Assembly: GCF_004102045.2 (NCBI RefSeq)
Contig: NZ_CP029684.2
Span: forward strand, 1,364,001-1,428,000
Length of the DNA: 64,000 nt
Reading direction: 5' to 3'
Source of the DNA: Oenococcus sicerae
Lineage (GTDB): Bacteria > Bacillota > Bacilli > Lactobacillales > Lactobacillaceae
Part shown: positions 1-9,685 of the stretch, one piece after another
How the letters are laid out: every line of letters begins with the position of its first letter
How positions within the stretch are numbered: position 1 is the first letter of the stretch
Translations under genes and position numbers: made by a program
The notes under the pieces: model-generated
Seen by the model: the letters and a program-made list of their open reading frames with translations, nothing else
What the model was told of the DNA's origin: nothing
The model's database searches: none

Positions 1-47
1 AACAAGTATAGTATCTCAATTATTGGGCTGTCAATTGAATTCTTTTC

Positions 48-80
48 AAAAAAAACATGCAATTAAGCATGATCTTTTTT
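48..80 (-). terminator. Intrinsic terminator, probably bidirectional
   Basis: A CATGC/GCATG stem (56-60 with 67-71, six-base loop) is flanked by an A-run on the left and a T-run on the right. Read on the minus strand, the hairpin is followed by eight T residues just past the stop of the minus-strand deoxyribosyltransferase gene. On the plus strand it also ends in TTTTTT and could stop transcription entering from the left. Confidence 0.7.
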
Positions 81-543
81 AATAAACTTGACCCTTGTAA
101 GGTGCATAAACAATTTGATCGAAATCAAAATTTTTCAAGTCATCGATCGTGATAACTTTTGTTGCACCCATGGCCGGCATTAAATTCACGGCTTGTTTAA
201 CACCGCTCGGTACGATTAACAGGGTTGGTTTGTGAATCGCGTAAGCATAACCAAGTTCCCAAGCGATCCCTTCATCAGGCTGATCAGGCAAATACATGGC
301 GGCGATCAGATCACTTGTGTTAATGCCGTTTACATCGCCGTTAAAGGTGGCTAATTGCCATTCTGTATCCTCCAGCAGTTCGGGATGATCAGGGATAGCA
401 AGTCCTTTATATTGATGATCGAGCGGATAAAAAGAGTGCTGCCAGTCAACTGTCTTGTTTTGTTCGATCAAACTGATGCCTTGTTTCATGTAAGCAGTTT
501 GACTATCGCTAAACCAAGAACAGGCAAAATAAACTTTGTTCAT
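79..543 (-). CDS. ntd: Nucleoside 2-deoxyribosyltransferase
   Basis: The 154-residue protein is the usual length of the family, a cytosolic enzyme of lactobacilli that moves the 2-deoxyribosyl group between purine and pyrimidine bases in nucleotide salvage. The N-terminal strand (VYFACSWF) followed by an acidic and Trp-rich middle, and the GIAWELGYAYA segment near residues 92-102, match the base/ribose pocket of this fold; the Glu in WELGYA corresponds to the catalytic nucleophile region. It stands alone, divergent from the oxidoreductase at 706, with its own terminator. The start ATG lacks a strong Shine-Dalgarno. Confidence 0.88.
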   Translation of the reverse strand: MNKVYFACSWFSDSQTAYMKQGISLIEQNKTVDWQHSFYPLDHQYKGLAIPDHPELLEDTEWQLATFNGDVNGINTSDLIAAMYLPDQPDEGIAWELGYAYAIHKPTLLIVPSGVKQAVNLMPAMGATKVITIDDLKNFDFDQIVYAPYKGQVY

Positions 544-705
544 ATGATAAATCAGCCTTTCATTTCAAAGTAGCAGCACTAATTATACAACGTTGAATTC
601 TTTATCAAATAATTTTGCGCTTGAAAAGATCTGTTTATTCGGTAATTTTAACGTCATACTATTTTGTTAAACTAACAGCATTATAGGGTTTTAGGAGGCT
701 GTATT

Positions 706-1677
706 ATGACTAAAAGTTATCGTTGGGCCATCGTTGGTCTAGGTGGGATCGCACACAGATTTGCGGCAAATTTTGCCAATAACGATCAGGAATTATATGC
801 CGTTTGCTCGCGTTCTTTGGACAAAGCAAAACAGTTTGCCAAACAATTTTCTGCTGAAAAAGCATACGATAACTTAACAGATCTGCTCGTTGATCCGAAA
901 GTCGATATTGTCTATGTCGCAACACCGCATAATTTTCATATTGACACGATTTTACCAGCACTTTTAGCAGGTAAACATGTTTTAAGTGAAAAAGCGATCA
1001 CAATGACCAGTGCTCAGTTAATGGAAGCAAAAAAATTAGCTCAGCAGCAGCAACTGGTTTTAGCTGAGGCGATGACGATTTATCATATGCCGCTATATAC
1101 GAAACTGCATGAGTTTGCTGACGAACATCAGCTAGGCAGACTAAAAATGGTCCAGGCCAGCTTTGGCAGCTATAAAGAAGCTGATCCGACAAATCGTTTC
1201 TTTGATCCGAATCTAGCTGGCGGCGCTCTGCTTGATATTGGTGTTTATGCTTTGGCTTTTGTCCGCGAATTTTTGCAGGGCCGTCCGCAATTGACCGGCA
1301 CGAGTATGCACCGTTTTAGCAGCGGCGTTGATGAAAGTTCAACACTTAGTCTACGCACGGACAAAGATGAATTTGCCACAATTTCACTTACTTTTCGGGC
1401 CAAAATGCCAAAAATGGGTATCGTTGCGTATGAAAAAGGCTATTTTACCGTTTTAGAATATCCACGTGCCAGTCAGGCAACATTTACGGCTTTTGATGGC
1501 AGCGGCCAGCTGATCAGTGCTGGAGAGTCCGACGATGCGATGAAATATGAGATAACTGACATGACGCAGATGATCGAAGGCAAAACAAATAATAGTTTAA
1601 TTAAGACCAGCGATGTAATGGCAATTATGACGCAAGCGCGTCAGCAGTGGGATTATCGTTATCCATTTGAAAACTAA
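706..1677 (+). CDS. Gfo/Idh/MocA family NAD(P)-dependent oxidoreductase
   Basis: The 323-residue protein has an N-terminal Rossmann motif (GLGGIAHRFA, about residues 11-20) and the family signature SEKAITM near residue 105, which corresponds to the EKP motif. The C-terminal GGALLDIGVYAL segment is typical of the substrate-binding alpha/beta domain. Members oxidise sugars, polyols or dihydrodiols; the substrate cannot be read from sequence. A strong AGGAGG lies at 693-698. The glycerate kinase follows after 56 bases, so the two may be co-transcribed. A second, related family member lies at 60506-61462. Confidence 0.88.
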   Translation: MTKSYRWAIVGLGGIAHRFAANFANNDQELYAVCSRSLDKAKQFAKQFSAEKAYDNLTDLLVDPKVDIVYVATPHNFHIDTILPALLAGKHVLSEKAITMTSAQLMEAKKLAQQQQLVLAEAMTIYHMPLYTKLHEFADEHQLGRLKMVQASFGSYKEADPTNRFFDPNLAGGALLDIGVYALAFVREFLQGRPQLTGTSMHRFSSGVDESSTLSLRTDKDEFATISLTFRAKMPKMGIVAYEKGYFTVLEYPRASQATFTAFDGSGQLISAGESDDAMKYEITDMTQMIEGKTNNSLIKTSDVMAIMTQARQQWDYRYPFEN

Positions 1678-1733
1678 CGCATTGCTTAAGGAATTTACAG
1701 ATCCGGAAATGGCCCAGATAATTTGAGGTAAAT

Positions 1734-2879
1734 ATGAAATTTGTTATTGCACCGGATTCATTTAAAGGCAGCTTAACTGCTCGCCAGGCTGCAAATGCTA
1801 TTCACGAAGGCTTGCTGCGCGTTTTCCCAGATGCTGATTATGTCTTAATTCCGATGGCTGATGGTGGCGAGGGGACTGTCCAATCGTTAGTTGACGCCAC
1901 GCATGGGCAATTTTTGACGATGGACGTTTTAGATCCTTTTAAACGTCCGACTGATGCACGTTATGGCTTACTTGGCAATCGCAATACTGCTGTGATCGAA
2001 ATGGCCGCTGCTAGCGGTATCCAATTCATGAGTGAACAAACAGATCCTATGACCGCGACGACTTATGGAACAGGTCAACTGATTTTTGATGCCATTCATC
2101 GCGGCGTTGACGAAATCATTCTGGGTATCGGCGGTAGCGCTACAACTGATGGCGGCGAGGGGATGGCTGAAGCTCTTGGTGTCCGTCTTTTAAACGCTGA
2201 TGGCCAGCCGATAAAGTCCGGTGGCGGCGGTTTGGCGTCGCTTGCTCACATTGATATGTCTCAAGTTGATCCCTTACTATTGAAAAGCCATATTCGTATT
2301 GCTTCTGACGTTGTTAATCCACTAGTCGGTCCCAAAGGATCGGCTGTTGTTTTCGGACCGCAAAAAGGCGCCACGCCGGCTATGATCAAAACACTTGATG
2401 CTAATTTAAGGCATTTTGCAGATGTGATCAAACATGATTTAGGCAAATCTCTAGCAGATTACCCTGGTGCCGGCGCTGCAGGGGGCTTAGGAGCTGGTTT
2501 ATTAGCTTTTACGAATGCTAGTATGGCCAAAGGGATCGAAATTGTGGTTGAGATGACTGATTTAAAAGCCCGCACGCAAGATGCTGAGTATTTAATTACC
2601 GGTGAAGGCGCAATTGATTTTCAGACACAATATGGCAAAACACCAATTGGAACGGCTCAGGCTGCTAAAACTGTCGATCCCAATGTTACCGTGATCGCAC
2701 TTGCTGGTAATGTCGGCGCTGGTATTGATCAGCTTTATGATTTAGGGATTGACGCGATTTTTGGCATTTTACCGGCTGTCGTTACTTTGCCAAAGGCAAT
2801 TGAGCGAGGAGCTGATAATTTAACACAGACAGCAGAAAATGTTGCTCGTTTGATCAAACGAGATGGTTATCGCCATTAG
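1734..2879 (+). CDS. Glycerate kinase (GK-II type)
   Basis: The 381-residue length matches the glycerate kinase family that phosphorylates D-glycerate to 2- or 3-phosphoglycerate for entry into lower glycolysis. It opens with the hallmark IAPDSFKGSLTA segment, followed by PMADGGEGT (about residues 41-49), the GIGGSATTDGG loop near residue 135 and GGLGAGLLAF near 245. GAGG-type ribosome site (GAGG) before ATG. Its 3' end overlaps the convergent TetR gene by 26 bases. Co-transcription with the upstream oxidoreductase is inferred from spacing only. Confidence 0.93.
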   Translation: MKFVIAPDSFKGSLTARQAANAIHEGLLRVFPDADYVLIPMADGGEGTVQSLVDATHGQFLTMDVLDPFKRPTDARYGLLGNRNTAVIEMAAASGIQFMSEQTDPMTATTYGTGQLIFDAIHRGVDEIILGIGGSATTDGGEGMAEALGVRLLNADGQPIKSGGGGLASLAHIDMSQVDPLLLKSHIRIASDVVNPLVGPKGSAVVFGPQKGATPAMIKTLDANLRHFADVIKHDLGKSLADYPGAGAAGGLGAGLLAFTNASMAKGIEIVVEMTDLKARTQDAEYLITGEGAIDFQTQYGKTPIGTAQAAKTVDPNVTVIALAGNVGAGIDQLYDLGIDAIFGILPAVVTLPKAIERGADNLTQTAENVARLIKRDGYRH

Positions 2880-3525
2880 CCGCCAGCCCTTCTTCGAGAA
2901 AACGAATCATAAAATCCGATTCAGAGTCAAGATCAATTTGATGTCCTGGCATGATGATCAGCTTAGTTAGAAAAGTGAACATTGTGCCGGCCAGAAAAGT
3001 CAGTATTTTATCCGCCGGCCAACCAATTATCAGATTTTGTTTTTGCATTTTTTTAATTTGCGGGAAAACGATTTCTGAGATAGCTTGACCAATACGGTCA
3101 CGTAAAATAACCAGCATTTCTGAATTAGTCAAAGCTTGTGACCAGACAATTTTCAGAACTTGTCGGTTTTCATAAATAAAATGAATGCGATCAGTCACAA
3201 TAGCTGTCAAGAAATCATGCAAGTTAGTGTACTTCGTTTCAAATGCCTGACCAGTGAATTGTGAAATTGCTTGTGGGAAGACATCTTTTAAAATCGGTGT
3301 GAGAACAGCTGCCAGCAGGTCATCTTTTGTTTTAAAACGTCGATAAACAGTTCCTTGAGCCACCTGGGCTGCATTAGCAATATCTTCTGTTGTTGTTTTA
3401 TCGAAACCTTTTTCGGCAAACAAATTGAGACTTGCTGCAAGGATTCGCTGCTGTTTGGGTGGTAAATCAGCCATTTTATGAATCATTTGGCCAAATAAAT
3501 CGTTTAGATCAGCTTCTTTTATCAT
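2854..3525 (-). CDS. TetR/AcrR family transcriptional repressor
   Basis: The 223-residue protein has a classic TetR N-terminal helix-turn-helix at about residues 25-70 (RILAASLNLFAEKGFDKTTT, then VAQGTVYRRFKTKDDLL) and a variable C-terminal ligand domain. It is the last gene of a minus-strand operon behind an ABC-2 permease and its ATPase, one base after the permease stop. An 18-base perfect palindrome overlaps the -10 of that operon's promoter, so it most likely represses its own operon and is induced by an exported compound. The ligand is unknown. Confidence 0.92.
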   Translation of the reverse strand: MIKEADLNDLFGQMIHKMADLPPKQQRILAASLNLFAEKGFDKTTTEDIANAAQVAQGTVYRRFKTKDDLLAAVLTPILKDVFPQAISQFTGQAFETKYTNLHDFLTAIVTDRIHFIYENRQVLKIVWSQALTNSEMLVILRDRIGQAISEIVFPQIKKMQKQNLIIGWPADKILTFLAGTMFTFLTKLIIMPGHQIDLDSESDFMIRFLEEGLAANGDNHLV

Positions 3526-3526
3526 A

Positions 3527-4648
3527 TTAAACCCTCCGATAACGGCGCATACCGCGGATATTTAAAATAATAAAGACTAGTGCAAACAGTCCTAAAATGG
3601 TTAGATCAAAGCTGATATCTGAAAACTGGTAGTCTTTTTCGATCACACCAGTCAAAGCATTCCCGGCGTAATATAACGGCATCACGTGTGCGACCCATTG
3701 CAGCCAGACGGCCATATTATCGATTGGGATCAGACCTGAGAAAAAGACTTGTGGGATCACGACGATTGGGATGAACTGAATCATTTGAAATTCACTGCTG
3801 GCAAAAGTTGATACGAAAATACCCATTGATAGTGCGACCAAAGCGACAACGATGTTGACTAATACAACTAGCCAAATAGATCCCAAAACCGTCACGTTCA
3901 ATACATAAATTGCGTAAAACACAATAATTAGTGTTTGAATGATTGCAAATATACCATAACCAATCAGATAACCGCTGATGATCTCACCACGTTTAACAGG
4001 CGTTGCCAACAGGCGGTTTAAGGTACCAGTTGTGCGCTCAGTCAATAAGGAGATGCCGGAAATTAGAAAGACGAAGAAAAAGACGAAGAAACCCATTAAG
4101 ATCGGCAGAAATGTTTCAAAAAAAGTTGAACCGCTGCTCCCGTATAGATATTTGTTTACAATTTGATATTTTGGAATTGTTGATGGCTTTTTTTTTGATA
4201 ATATAGCGGCCATCGCAGGATCAGATGAGATGATTTGTCCTTGGATTTTGGTCAATTTTGTTAATCCTTTCAAGCTTTGTTTCGCGACTGCTCCCTGTAT
4301 CAGCTGCTTGACTAAAGTAGTTTGTGAAGGATCGCTATTTTGATAACTGATAGTCAATTGATGGTCATGCTCACTGATAAAAGCTGCTAGTTTATGTTGG
4401 TGAATCACTTTTTTTGCTTGGACATTTGCTGGATATTCATGCAGATCGAGGTGTTTATTATCTAGCAAAACAAGCATTTGGCTATCAAGTTGATTAAAAC
4501 CGACCTGTACTTTACTAGTGGAATTCGTTGCAAATAAAAAATACATCAAAGTTAAGATCAAAAGCGGTGCGAAAAACATGAGTGCTAATGTGCGTTTGTC
4601 CCGAAGCATTTCCAACAAAACACGTTTAATAATGGCGATCGTTCTCAT
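3527..4648 (-). CDS. ABC-2 type transporter permease
   Basis: The 373-residue membrane protein has one N-terminal transmembrane helix (about residues 20-42), a large extracytoplasmic loop, and five hydrophobic segments in the C-terminal half, the topology of ABC-2 exporters of the YhgE/LinE-like drug or lipid type. The TERTTGTLNRLLATP stretch near residue 205 is the conserved cytoplasmic coupling region. The start codon overlaps the stop of the ATPase gene by four bases (ATGA), which indicates translational coupling. Substrate unknown; an efflux role is inferred from the TetR partner. Confidence 0.9.
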   Translation of the reverse strand: MRTIAIIKRVLLEMLRDKRTLALMFFAPLLILTLMYFLFATNSTSKVQVGFNQLDSQMLVLLDNKHLDLHEYPANVQAKKVIHQHKLAAFISEHDHQLTISYQNSDPSQTTLVKQLIQGAVAKQSLKGLTKLTKIQGQIISSDPAMAAILSKKKPSTIPKYQIVNKYLYGSSGSTFFETFLPILMGFFVFFFVFLISGISLLTERTTGTLNRLLATPVKRGEIISGYLIGYGIFAIIQTLIIVFYAIYVLNVTVLGSIWLVVLVNIVVALVALSMGIFVSTFASSEFQMIQFIPIVVIPQVFFSGLIPIDNMAVWLQWVAHVMPLYYAGNALTGVIEKDYQFSDISFDLTILGLFALVFIILNIRGMRRYRRV

Positions 4649-5391
4649 GATAATTGACCTTTCTTTTGTATTTTGCCAGCAGCTAGAAAGACTTCCTCTA
4701 GGCTGTTAACTTTAAACTCATGCTTTAATTCGTCGGGAGTTCCTTTGCTAATAACGCGACCATCGCGAATCAGCATTAAGTAGTCACATTTTTCAGCATC
4801 AGTCATCACGTGGGTGGTAATGATAATTGATTTGTCCTCATTACGTAATTTTCTCAATTCTTGCCAAATTTGTTGACTTAATTCTGGATCGATGCCAACA
4901 GTTGGTTCATCTAAAATCAATAAGCTAGGATCTTGAAGCAGGGCAATGGCCAAGGATAATCGACGTTTCATACCGCCAGAATAATTGATAACACGTTTGT
5001 TTAAGGAAGCGGTTAAATTAACAACTGCTGCTGCATGTTCGATCGCTTTCGCCAATTGTTCGTGTGAAATGGATAATAGCTGTCCAAAGAACTCAAGATT
5101 TTCTTTTCCAGTTAAATTATTATATAAAGCATCAGATTGAGCCATGTAACCAATTTTTTCTAAAATAGCACGATTGGGCATGTGCTTTTCTAAAACGGTC
5201 AATGTGCCTGAATCTATTTGCGTCATACCCATGATGCTTTTGATCAGAGTTGTTTTGCCAGATCCTGACGGACCTAGTAGGCCGAGAATCTCACCAGCGT
5301 GCAGTTTTAGATCAATATTTTTTAAAACAATTTGTTTTCCAAATGTCTTGGTTAGTTGTTTGATATCGATCGCTTCTGTTTTATTTGCCAT
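4645..5391 (-). CDS. ABC transporter ATP-binding protein
   Basis: This is the energising subunit of the exporter, 248 residues from the chosen start. It shows Walker A (GPSGSGKTT), the ABC signature (YSGGMKRRLSLA), Walker B (LLILDEPTVGID) and the switch His (IITTHVM). A longer reading frame exists to 5427, but that start would lie inside the palindromic operator and the -10 element, so ATG at 5391 (MANKTEAI) is preferred. It is the first gene of the three-gene operon ATPase-permease-TetR. Confidence 0.92.
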   Translation of the reverse strand: MANKTEAIDIKQLTKTFGKQIVLKNIDLKLHAGEILGLLGPSGSGKTTLIKSIMGMTQIDSGTLTVLEKHMPNRAILEKIGYMAQSDALYNNLTGKENLEFFGQLLSISHEQLAKAIEHAAAVVNLTASLNKRVINYSGGMKRRLSLAIALLQDPSLLILDEPTVGIDPELSQQIWQELRKLRNEDKSIIITTHVMTDAEKCDYLMLIRDGRVISKGTPDELKHEFKVNSLEEVFLAAGKIQKKGQLS

Positions 5392-5410
5392 TAAATCAAT
5401 TCCCCTAGTG

Positions 5411-5443
5411 AGTGAGTATATACTCACTTATTTGTATATTCAA
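5411..5443 (-). promoter_or_regulatory. Promoter with TetR-type operator for the ABC exporter operon
   Basis: On the minus strand, TTGAAT (5438-5443) and TATACT (5415-5420) are separated by exactly 17 bases. The perfect 18-base palindrome AGTGAGTATATACTCACT at 5411-5428 covers the -10 element. Size, symmetry and position are typical of a TetR-family operator, and the operon encodes such a repressor as its last gene. That this repressor binds here is inference. Confidence 0.78.
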
Positions 5444-5477
5444 CTATTATTCATATATTTGGAGCTATTTAGATAAA

Positions 5478-5505
5478 AAAAGAGCTGCCAATGGGCAGCT
5501 CTTTT
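5478..5505 (-). terminator. Intrinsic terminator after gnd
   Basis: A 12-base perfect stem (5478-5489 with 5494-5505, four-base loop) contains the GC-rich GAGCTGCC core. On the minus strand it is followed by a run of T residues. It separates gnd from the downstream exporter operon. Confidence 0.9.
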
Positions 5506-5524
5506 AGCGAAATAAGATAGTTTT

Positions 5525-6958
5525 TTAAGCTTCATCGTACCAAGTATAATGGAAAGCCTGATCAAAAGGTTTGTCCACACGCTGGTAAGTATGAGCACCG
5601 AAGTAATCACGCTGAGCTTGCAACAAATTAGCAGGCAGCACTTCGGCACGATAAGAGTCAAAGTAGGTAACAGCAGCTGACAGAGCAGGAACCGGTACGC
5701 CGGCTTTAACAGCTAAAGCAACGACTTCACGAACTGAATCTTGATATTTGTTAGCAATATCTTTGAAGTAGTCGTCCATTAATAAATTAGTCAAATCAGC
5801 TTTCTTGTCATAAGCATCGGTGATGTTTTGCAAGAAACCAGCACGAATGATACATCCAGCGCGCCAGATCTGAGCTAACTTGCCATAATCGAAATCCCAA
5901 TCGTATTGCTTAGCAGCGAAACGCAATTGTTCGAATCCTTGGGCATAAGACATGATTTTAGAGAAGTAAAGAGCTTGACGAATTTTTTCGATCAAGGCTT
6001 TTTTGTCTTCAGGAAGTTCGACTTTTTCAGAAGGGCCGTTCAAAACTTTGGAGGCAGCAACACGTTCTTCTTTCATCATTGAAATATAACGTGCATAAAC
6101 GGCTTCGGTAATAACTGATTGAGGCACTTGTACTTCGAGTGCATCACCAGAAGACCAGCGGCCAGTGCCTTTGTTGTTGCCACGGTCAAGGATCATGTCA
6201 ACAATTGGTTTGCCGGATCCCAAATCATCTTTACGAGTCAAGATATCGGCTGTAATTTCAATCAAGTAAGAATCAAGTTCGCCTTTATTCCATTCTTTGA
6301 AAATGTCGGCCATTTCATCAACGGAAATTCCAAGCACATTTCTCATAATGTTATAAGTTTCATCGATGAGTTCTTCATCACCATATTCGATACCATTGTG
6401 AACCATCTTGACATAGTGGCCAGCACCGTTTTCGCCACAGAATGTCACACATGGTTTGCCATCTTGCTCTGCTTTTGCAGCGATTTGTTCGAAAATAGGA
6501 CGAACAAGTTCATAAGCTTCTTTTTGGCCGCCGGGCATCAAAGATGGGCCTTGTAGAGCGCCAAGTTCGCCACCAGAAACACCAGTACCAATAAAGTTGA
6601 TACCAGAATCTGCGAGACGAGCATTTCTTGCGATCGTGTCTTTGAAGAAAGTGTTACCACCATCAATCAAAATATCGCCTTTATCCAATAGTGGAATCAA
6701 TTGGTTAATAACAGCATCGGTACCAGCACCAGCCTGAACCATTAACATGATTCGACGTGGTGTTGCGATTGATTTAACAAAGTCTTCGATCTTAAAAGAA
6801 GGGATCAGCTTCTTTTCAGAATGTTTTGCCATAACATCGTCCGTTTTTGAACGTGAACGATTAAAAATAGCTACGGTATATCCGCGGCTTTCAACATTTA
6901 ACGCCAGGTTGCGGCCCATAACGGCCATTCCAACAACACCAAAATCTGCTTGAGTCAT
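5525..6958 (-). CDS. gnd: 6-phosphogluconate dehydrogenase, decarboxylating
   Basis: The 477-residue protein oxidises and decarboxylates 6-phosphogluconate to ribulose 5-phosphate with NADP, the central step of the phosphoketolase pathway in heterofermentative lactic acid bacteria. It has the N-terminal dinucleotide motif [15 protein letters not shown], the [19 protein letters not shown] substrate loop near residues 128-146, the [11 protein letters not shown] catalytic Lys/His segment near 183-193 and the C-terminal YFGAHTYQR tail. Full family length. A TATAAT element precedes it and a strong terminator follows, so it is probably monocistronic. Confidence 0.97.
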   Translation of the reverse strand: MTQADFGVVGMAVMGRNLALNVESRGYTVAIFNRSRSKTDDVMAKHSEKKLIPSFKIEDFVKSIATPRRIMLMVQAGAGTDAVINQLIPLLDKGDILIDGGNTFFKDTIARNARLADSGINFIGTGVSGGELGALQGPSLMPGGQKEAYELVRPIFEQIAAKAEQDGKPCVTFCGENGAGHYVKMVHNGIEYGDEELIDETYNIMRNVLGISVDEMADIFKEWNKGELDSYLIEITADILTRKDDLGSGKPIVDMILDRGNNKGTGRWSSGDALEVQVPQSVITEAVYARYISMMKEERVAASKVLNGPSEKVELPEDKKALIEKIRQALYFSKIMSYAQGFEQLRFAAKQYDWDFDYGKLAQIWRAGCIIRAGFLQNITDAYDKKADLTNLLMDDYFKDIANKYQDSVREVVALAVKAGVPVPALSAAVTYFDSYRAEVLPANLLQAQRDYFGAHTYQRVDKPFDQAFHYTWYDEA

Positions 6959-7023
6959 AAATTTCCTTTCAGTTTAAGAATTGTGAACTGAGTTTTGATA
7001 GCTTTTTCACAACTACACTTTTC

Positions 7024-7029
7024 ATTATA
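7024..7029 (-). promoter_or_regulatory. Probable -10 element of gnd
   Basis: A perfect TATAAT on the minus strand lies 65 bases upstream of the gnd start codon, inside an otherwise gene-free gap. The best -35 position is weak, so only the -10 is called. A small inverted repeat (CTCAA/TTGAG, 7031-7045) sits just upstream of it. Confidence 0.5.
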
Positions 7030-7090
7030 TCTCAAAAAAATTGAGCAGTTGGCCAACAATGAAAATATTTGCTTTCATTAGCGATACTTG

Positions 7091-9082
7091 TTAAAAAGCA
7101 CCGCCACCACCACCACCTCCCCCGCCGGAAAAGCCACCACCAGAGGAGAAACCACCACCGCCACCAGACCAATTGCCCGATTTTGAAGGAGTGGGTATTG
7201 AAGTTGCTGAAATACTATCGTTGATCTGCCACATTGGATAGTAATAATAACTGAACAACAGCGGCATGCTGCTTGCCTTGATCTGGTCTTCACTGATCGT
7301 TGCTCGCAAATATTTGGCTACATGCTCCGCTTCGTTAAAGACCACTGCATAAGCCAGAATTCGATCCCAAATTTTAACATCCAAAACTTGTTTACTGTCA
7401 AAATGACCGATGTCATGGAGCATTTTTTTAAAACCATCCCAGCGGTATTTTTCTTGAAAACCATCATTTGTATAATACAATGTGGGAGCTTTACAATACA
7501 TAACATAAATCACAATTGACAGCAGCAGGTAAATCAGGGCAGCAATAAAGCCGATCATGATTTGAGAAACAAAAGTGGCAATGATGATAGCGGCTAATCC
7601 CGCAATACTTAGTAACAGAAAAATCGCCTGAGCTGAATTAAGCTTGCCTTCAGCAATTTGTGTTTTATTTTTATCAATGATCGACTGCTGATCTGATGCT
7701 TGTTTGACCTGACTTGTGAAAGTAGGCAAATTGGCACGAATTCTCTGGTTAATTTTTGAATCAGAATTTTTCAAATCAGCTGAATTAAAGCTACTATCTG
7801 TTTGCTTCGGGAAAAATGTTTTTAAAATTGTGCTCTCATAGGACGGCTGTTTGTCATTCTTAGCGGCATAGTTGAACATAATTTTTTTACTATTAACTGC
7901 GGCGTTGTCAGCGATCGTAATTTGTTTTCTTGCGATTAGATCCATAAAGGTTGCAGAGACTAGCCTGCCTTTTTGCGGATCGGTCTTGTCAAAGTTTTCT
8001 GGATCCAAACGAGCGGTGATAACGGCGGGTCCTAAGTCGTTTGGAATTTCAAAATCATGAACAATTGTTTTGTCGACGCCAGCAAGTTGTTTAGCTTGTT
8101 TATAGTCTTTTCTTAATTTGTGATTTGTTTTGATTAACTTGATAGCTGCAACAAGAAACATCAGTGGTGCGAGTATCAGGCAAATAACCAGAAGGACGCC
8201 CGTTTTAACATGTGAACGAAAGGTGATCGCGGCTTCTTGCTTGTCGATTTGTGCTGCACGATCGTTATTTTTGTGCAGCGCTGGGAAGTTAGTGACCGCT
8301 TTATTCCAATAGCTATGAACTTCTAATTTATTGTTAGCGGGAATTTTCGCTGCAGTGATCGCGACCATACCAGTTTTGGCAGAGAGGGTAATATTACCAT
8401 TGACGCCGGCCTGCGTGTGGACCCAGCCCTTTAACGTTTTGGCAGCTGTTGGCAAGTTTATTTTCAGCGAAAAATGATTAATATCACAATTCCAGCTGGA
8501 AATTGGCAACCAATTCAGTTCATCTATTTTTGTATTGGCCGAAACGAGGTTGATCAGCTGCCAACTGAGACGTACTTTGATTTTTTGGCCGGGCAGTACA
8601 TGGTCATAGAGCTTTAGCTGCAGAGAGCCGCTAGCTGGAGATTGACTATCTGCTTGGTTGGGATTGGCGATCAATTGAGCATAAAAAGGATCGTTCACAG
8701 GATTTTGATTGATCGATTTTTGCAGAGTCCAGTAGTTATTCGATGAATTTTGAACATTATTTGCAAATAATTCTTGCCACTGTTTAGTGGCTGAATTGTA
8801 AACCTGTAGTTTTAATAAGCTGATTTTAAATCCTTTTTCATTTGCCTTGCTTGCTAACTGATTGATGAAAATACCATTGTGCTCGCCTTGAAAACGATAG
8901 GTCAGATCTTGATTGAAAATTGCACTGTTTTGATTTTTTTGAATGTTGAGCGTTGATTGATAACTGCTGACGTTATAATCTGCAGCTTGTGCGTCGGCAT
9001 CAAAGAGAATCGACGACAAAAAAACCGTTGCAAAAACGGTCAGGATGAAGAAAAAAATTTTTTGCGAACTTTTTTTATTCAT
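7091..9082 (-). CDS. DUF2207 family membrane protein with glycine-rich C-terminus
   Basis: From ATG 9082 the protein has 663 residues. It starts with a signal peptide (KKSSQKIFFFILTV, cleavage probably after AQAA), followed by an extracellular DUF2207-type beta domain, one transmembrane helix near residue 290, a cytoplasmic part, two further helices near 495-530 and a C-terminal tail composed almost only of Gly with Ser and Phe. Such proteins are commonly linked to LemA, as here; the role is unknown. ATG 9082 overlaps the stop of the LemA gene (ATGAATAA), so it is preferred over the upstream in-frame ATG at 9115. Confidence 0.88.
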   Translation of the reverse strand: MNKKSSQKIFFFILTVFATVFLSSILFDADAQAADYNVSSYQSTLNIQKNQNSAIFNQDLTYRFQGEHNGIFINQLASKANEKGFKISLLKLQVYNSATKQWQELFANNVQNSSNNYWTLQKSINQNPVNDPFYAQLIANPNQADSQSPASGSLQLKLYDHVLPGQKIKVRLSWQLINLVSANTKIDELNWLPISSWNCDINHFSLKINLPTAAKTLKGWVHTQAGVNGNITLSAKTGMVAITAAKIPANNKLEVHSYWNKAVTNFPALHKNNDRAAQIDKQEAAITFRSHVKTGVLLVICLILAPLMFLVAAIKLIKTNHKLRKDYKQAKQLAGVDKTIVHDFEIPNDLGPAVITARLDPENFDKTDPQKGRLVSATFMDLIARKQITIADNAAVNSKKIMFNYAAKNDKQPSYESTILKTFFPKQTDSSFNSADLKNSDSKINQRIRANLPTFTSQVKQASDQQSIIDKNKTQIAEGKLNSAQAIFLLLSIAGLAAIIIATFVSQIMIGFIAALIYLLLSIVIYVMYCKAPTLYYTNDGFQEKYRWDGFKKMLHDIGHFDSKQVLDVKIWDRILAYAVVFNEAEHVAKYLRATISEDQIKASSMPLLFSYYYYPMWQINDSISATSIPTPSKSGNWSGGGGGFSSGGGFSGGGGGGGGGAF

Positions 9083-9650
9083 GAGTAAAATCGACTTTTG
9101 GTGCTGTTTTTTCATTTTCGTCGGTTTTCAGCAGATCGAAAGCTGTAAACTTGAAAGCTCCAGCAACGATGTTAGCCGGAAACTGTTGAATACTAGTATT
9201 GAAATTAGCTGAAGTGGAATTGAACAGCTGCCGTGTATATGAAATTTTGTCTTCAGTAGCAGCTAGTTGATCCATTAATTGACTGAAGTTTGCATTAGCC
9301 TTTAAATCGGGATAAGCTTCGGAAACTGCAATTAATTTTCCCAATGCATTTGTCAATCCATCAGAAGCAGCCAGCTTATCACCGAGATCGGCATGATTAT
9401 CAAGCGTCGTCTGACTTAAATTACGAGCTTTTGTAATATTTTCCAAAACTTCTTTTTCATGGGATGCATATCCCTTGACTGTTTCGACTAAATTTGGGAT
9501 CAAGTCATTTCGACGCTTTAATTGAACGTCAATCGCTGAGCTGGCTTCCAAAACGTTGTTCTTACCTTTAACAAGGCCGTTGTAAGTCACCGCGGTATAA
9601 ATCAAAATCAGGATGACTAAAATTAAGACGATAATTAACCAAATCGGCAT
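9075..9650 (-). CDS. lemA: LemA family protein
   Basis: The 191-residue protein has one N-terminal membrane helix (PIWLIIVLILVILILI), then the LemA signature YNGLVKGKNNV, VQLKRRNDLIPNLVETVKGYA and the C-terminal FNTSIQQFPANIVAG motif. It is a membrane-anchored coiled-coil protein of unknown function. ATG 9650 follows a G-rich ribosome site and places the membrane helix at the very N-terminus, so it is preferred to the in-frame ATG at 9689. It forms an operon with the DUF2207 gene. Confidence 0.92.
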   Translation of the reverse strand: MPIWLIIVLILVILILIYTAVTYNGLVKGKNNVLEASSAIDVQLKRRNDLIPNLVETVKGYASHEKEVLENITKARNLSQTTLDNHADLGDKLAASDGLTNALGKLIAVSEAYPDLKANANFSQLMDQLAATEDKISYTRQLFNSTSANFNTSIQQFPANIVAGAFKFTAFDLLKTDENEKTAPKVDFTHE

Positions 9651-9685
9651 ACAAACCCCCACTAAGACCATTTTAACATGGCTGG

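Noticed and set aside
6119-6556. 145-codon plus-strand frame opposite gnd
   Set aside because: It lies wholly inside the well-supported gnd gene, has no ribosome site and codes for nothing recognisable. It is an antisense shadow.
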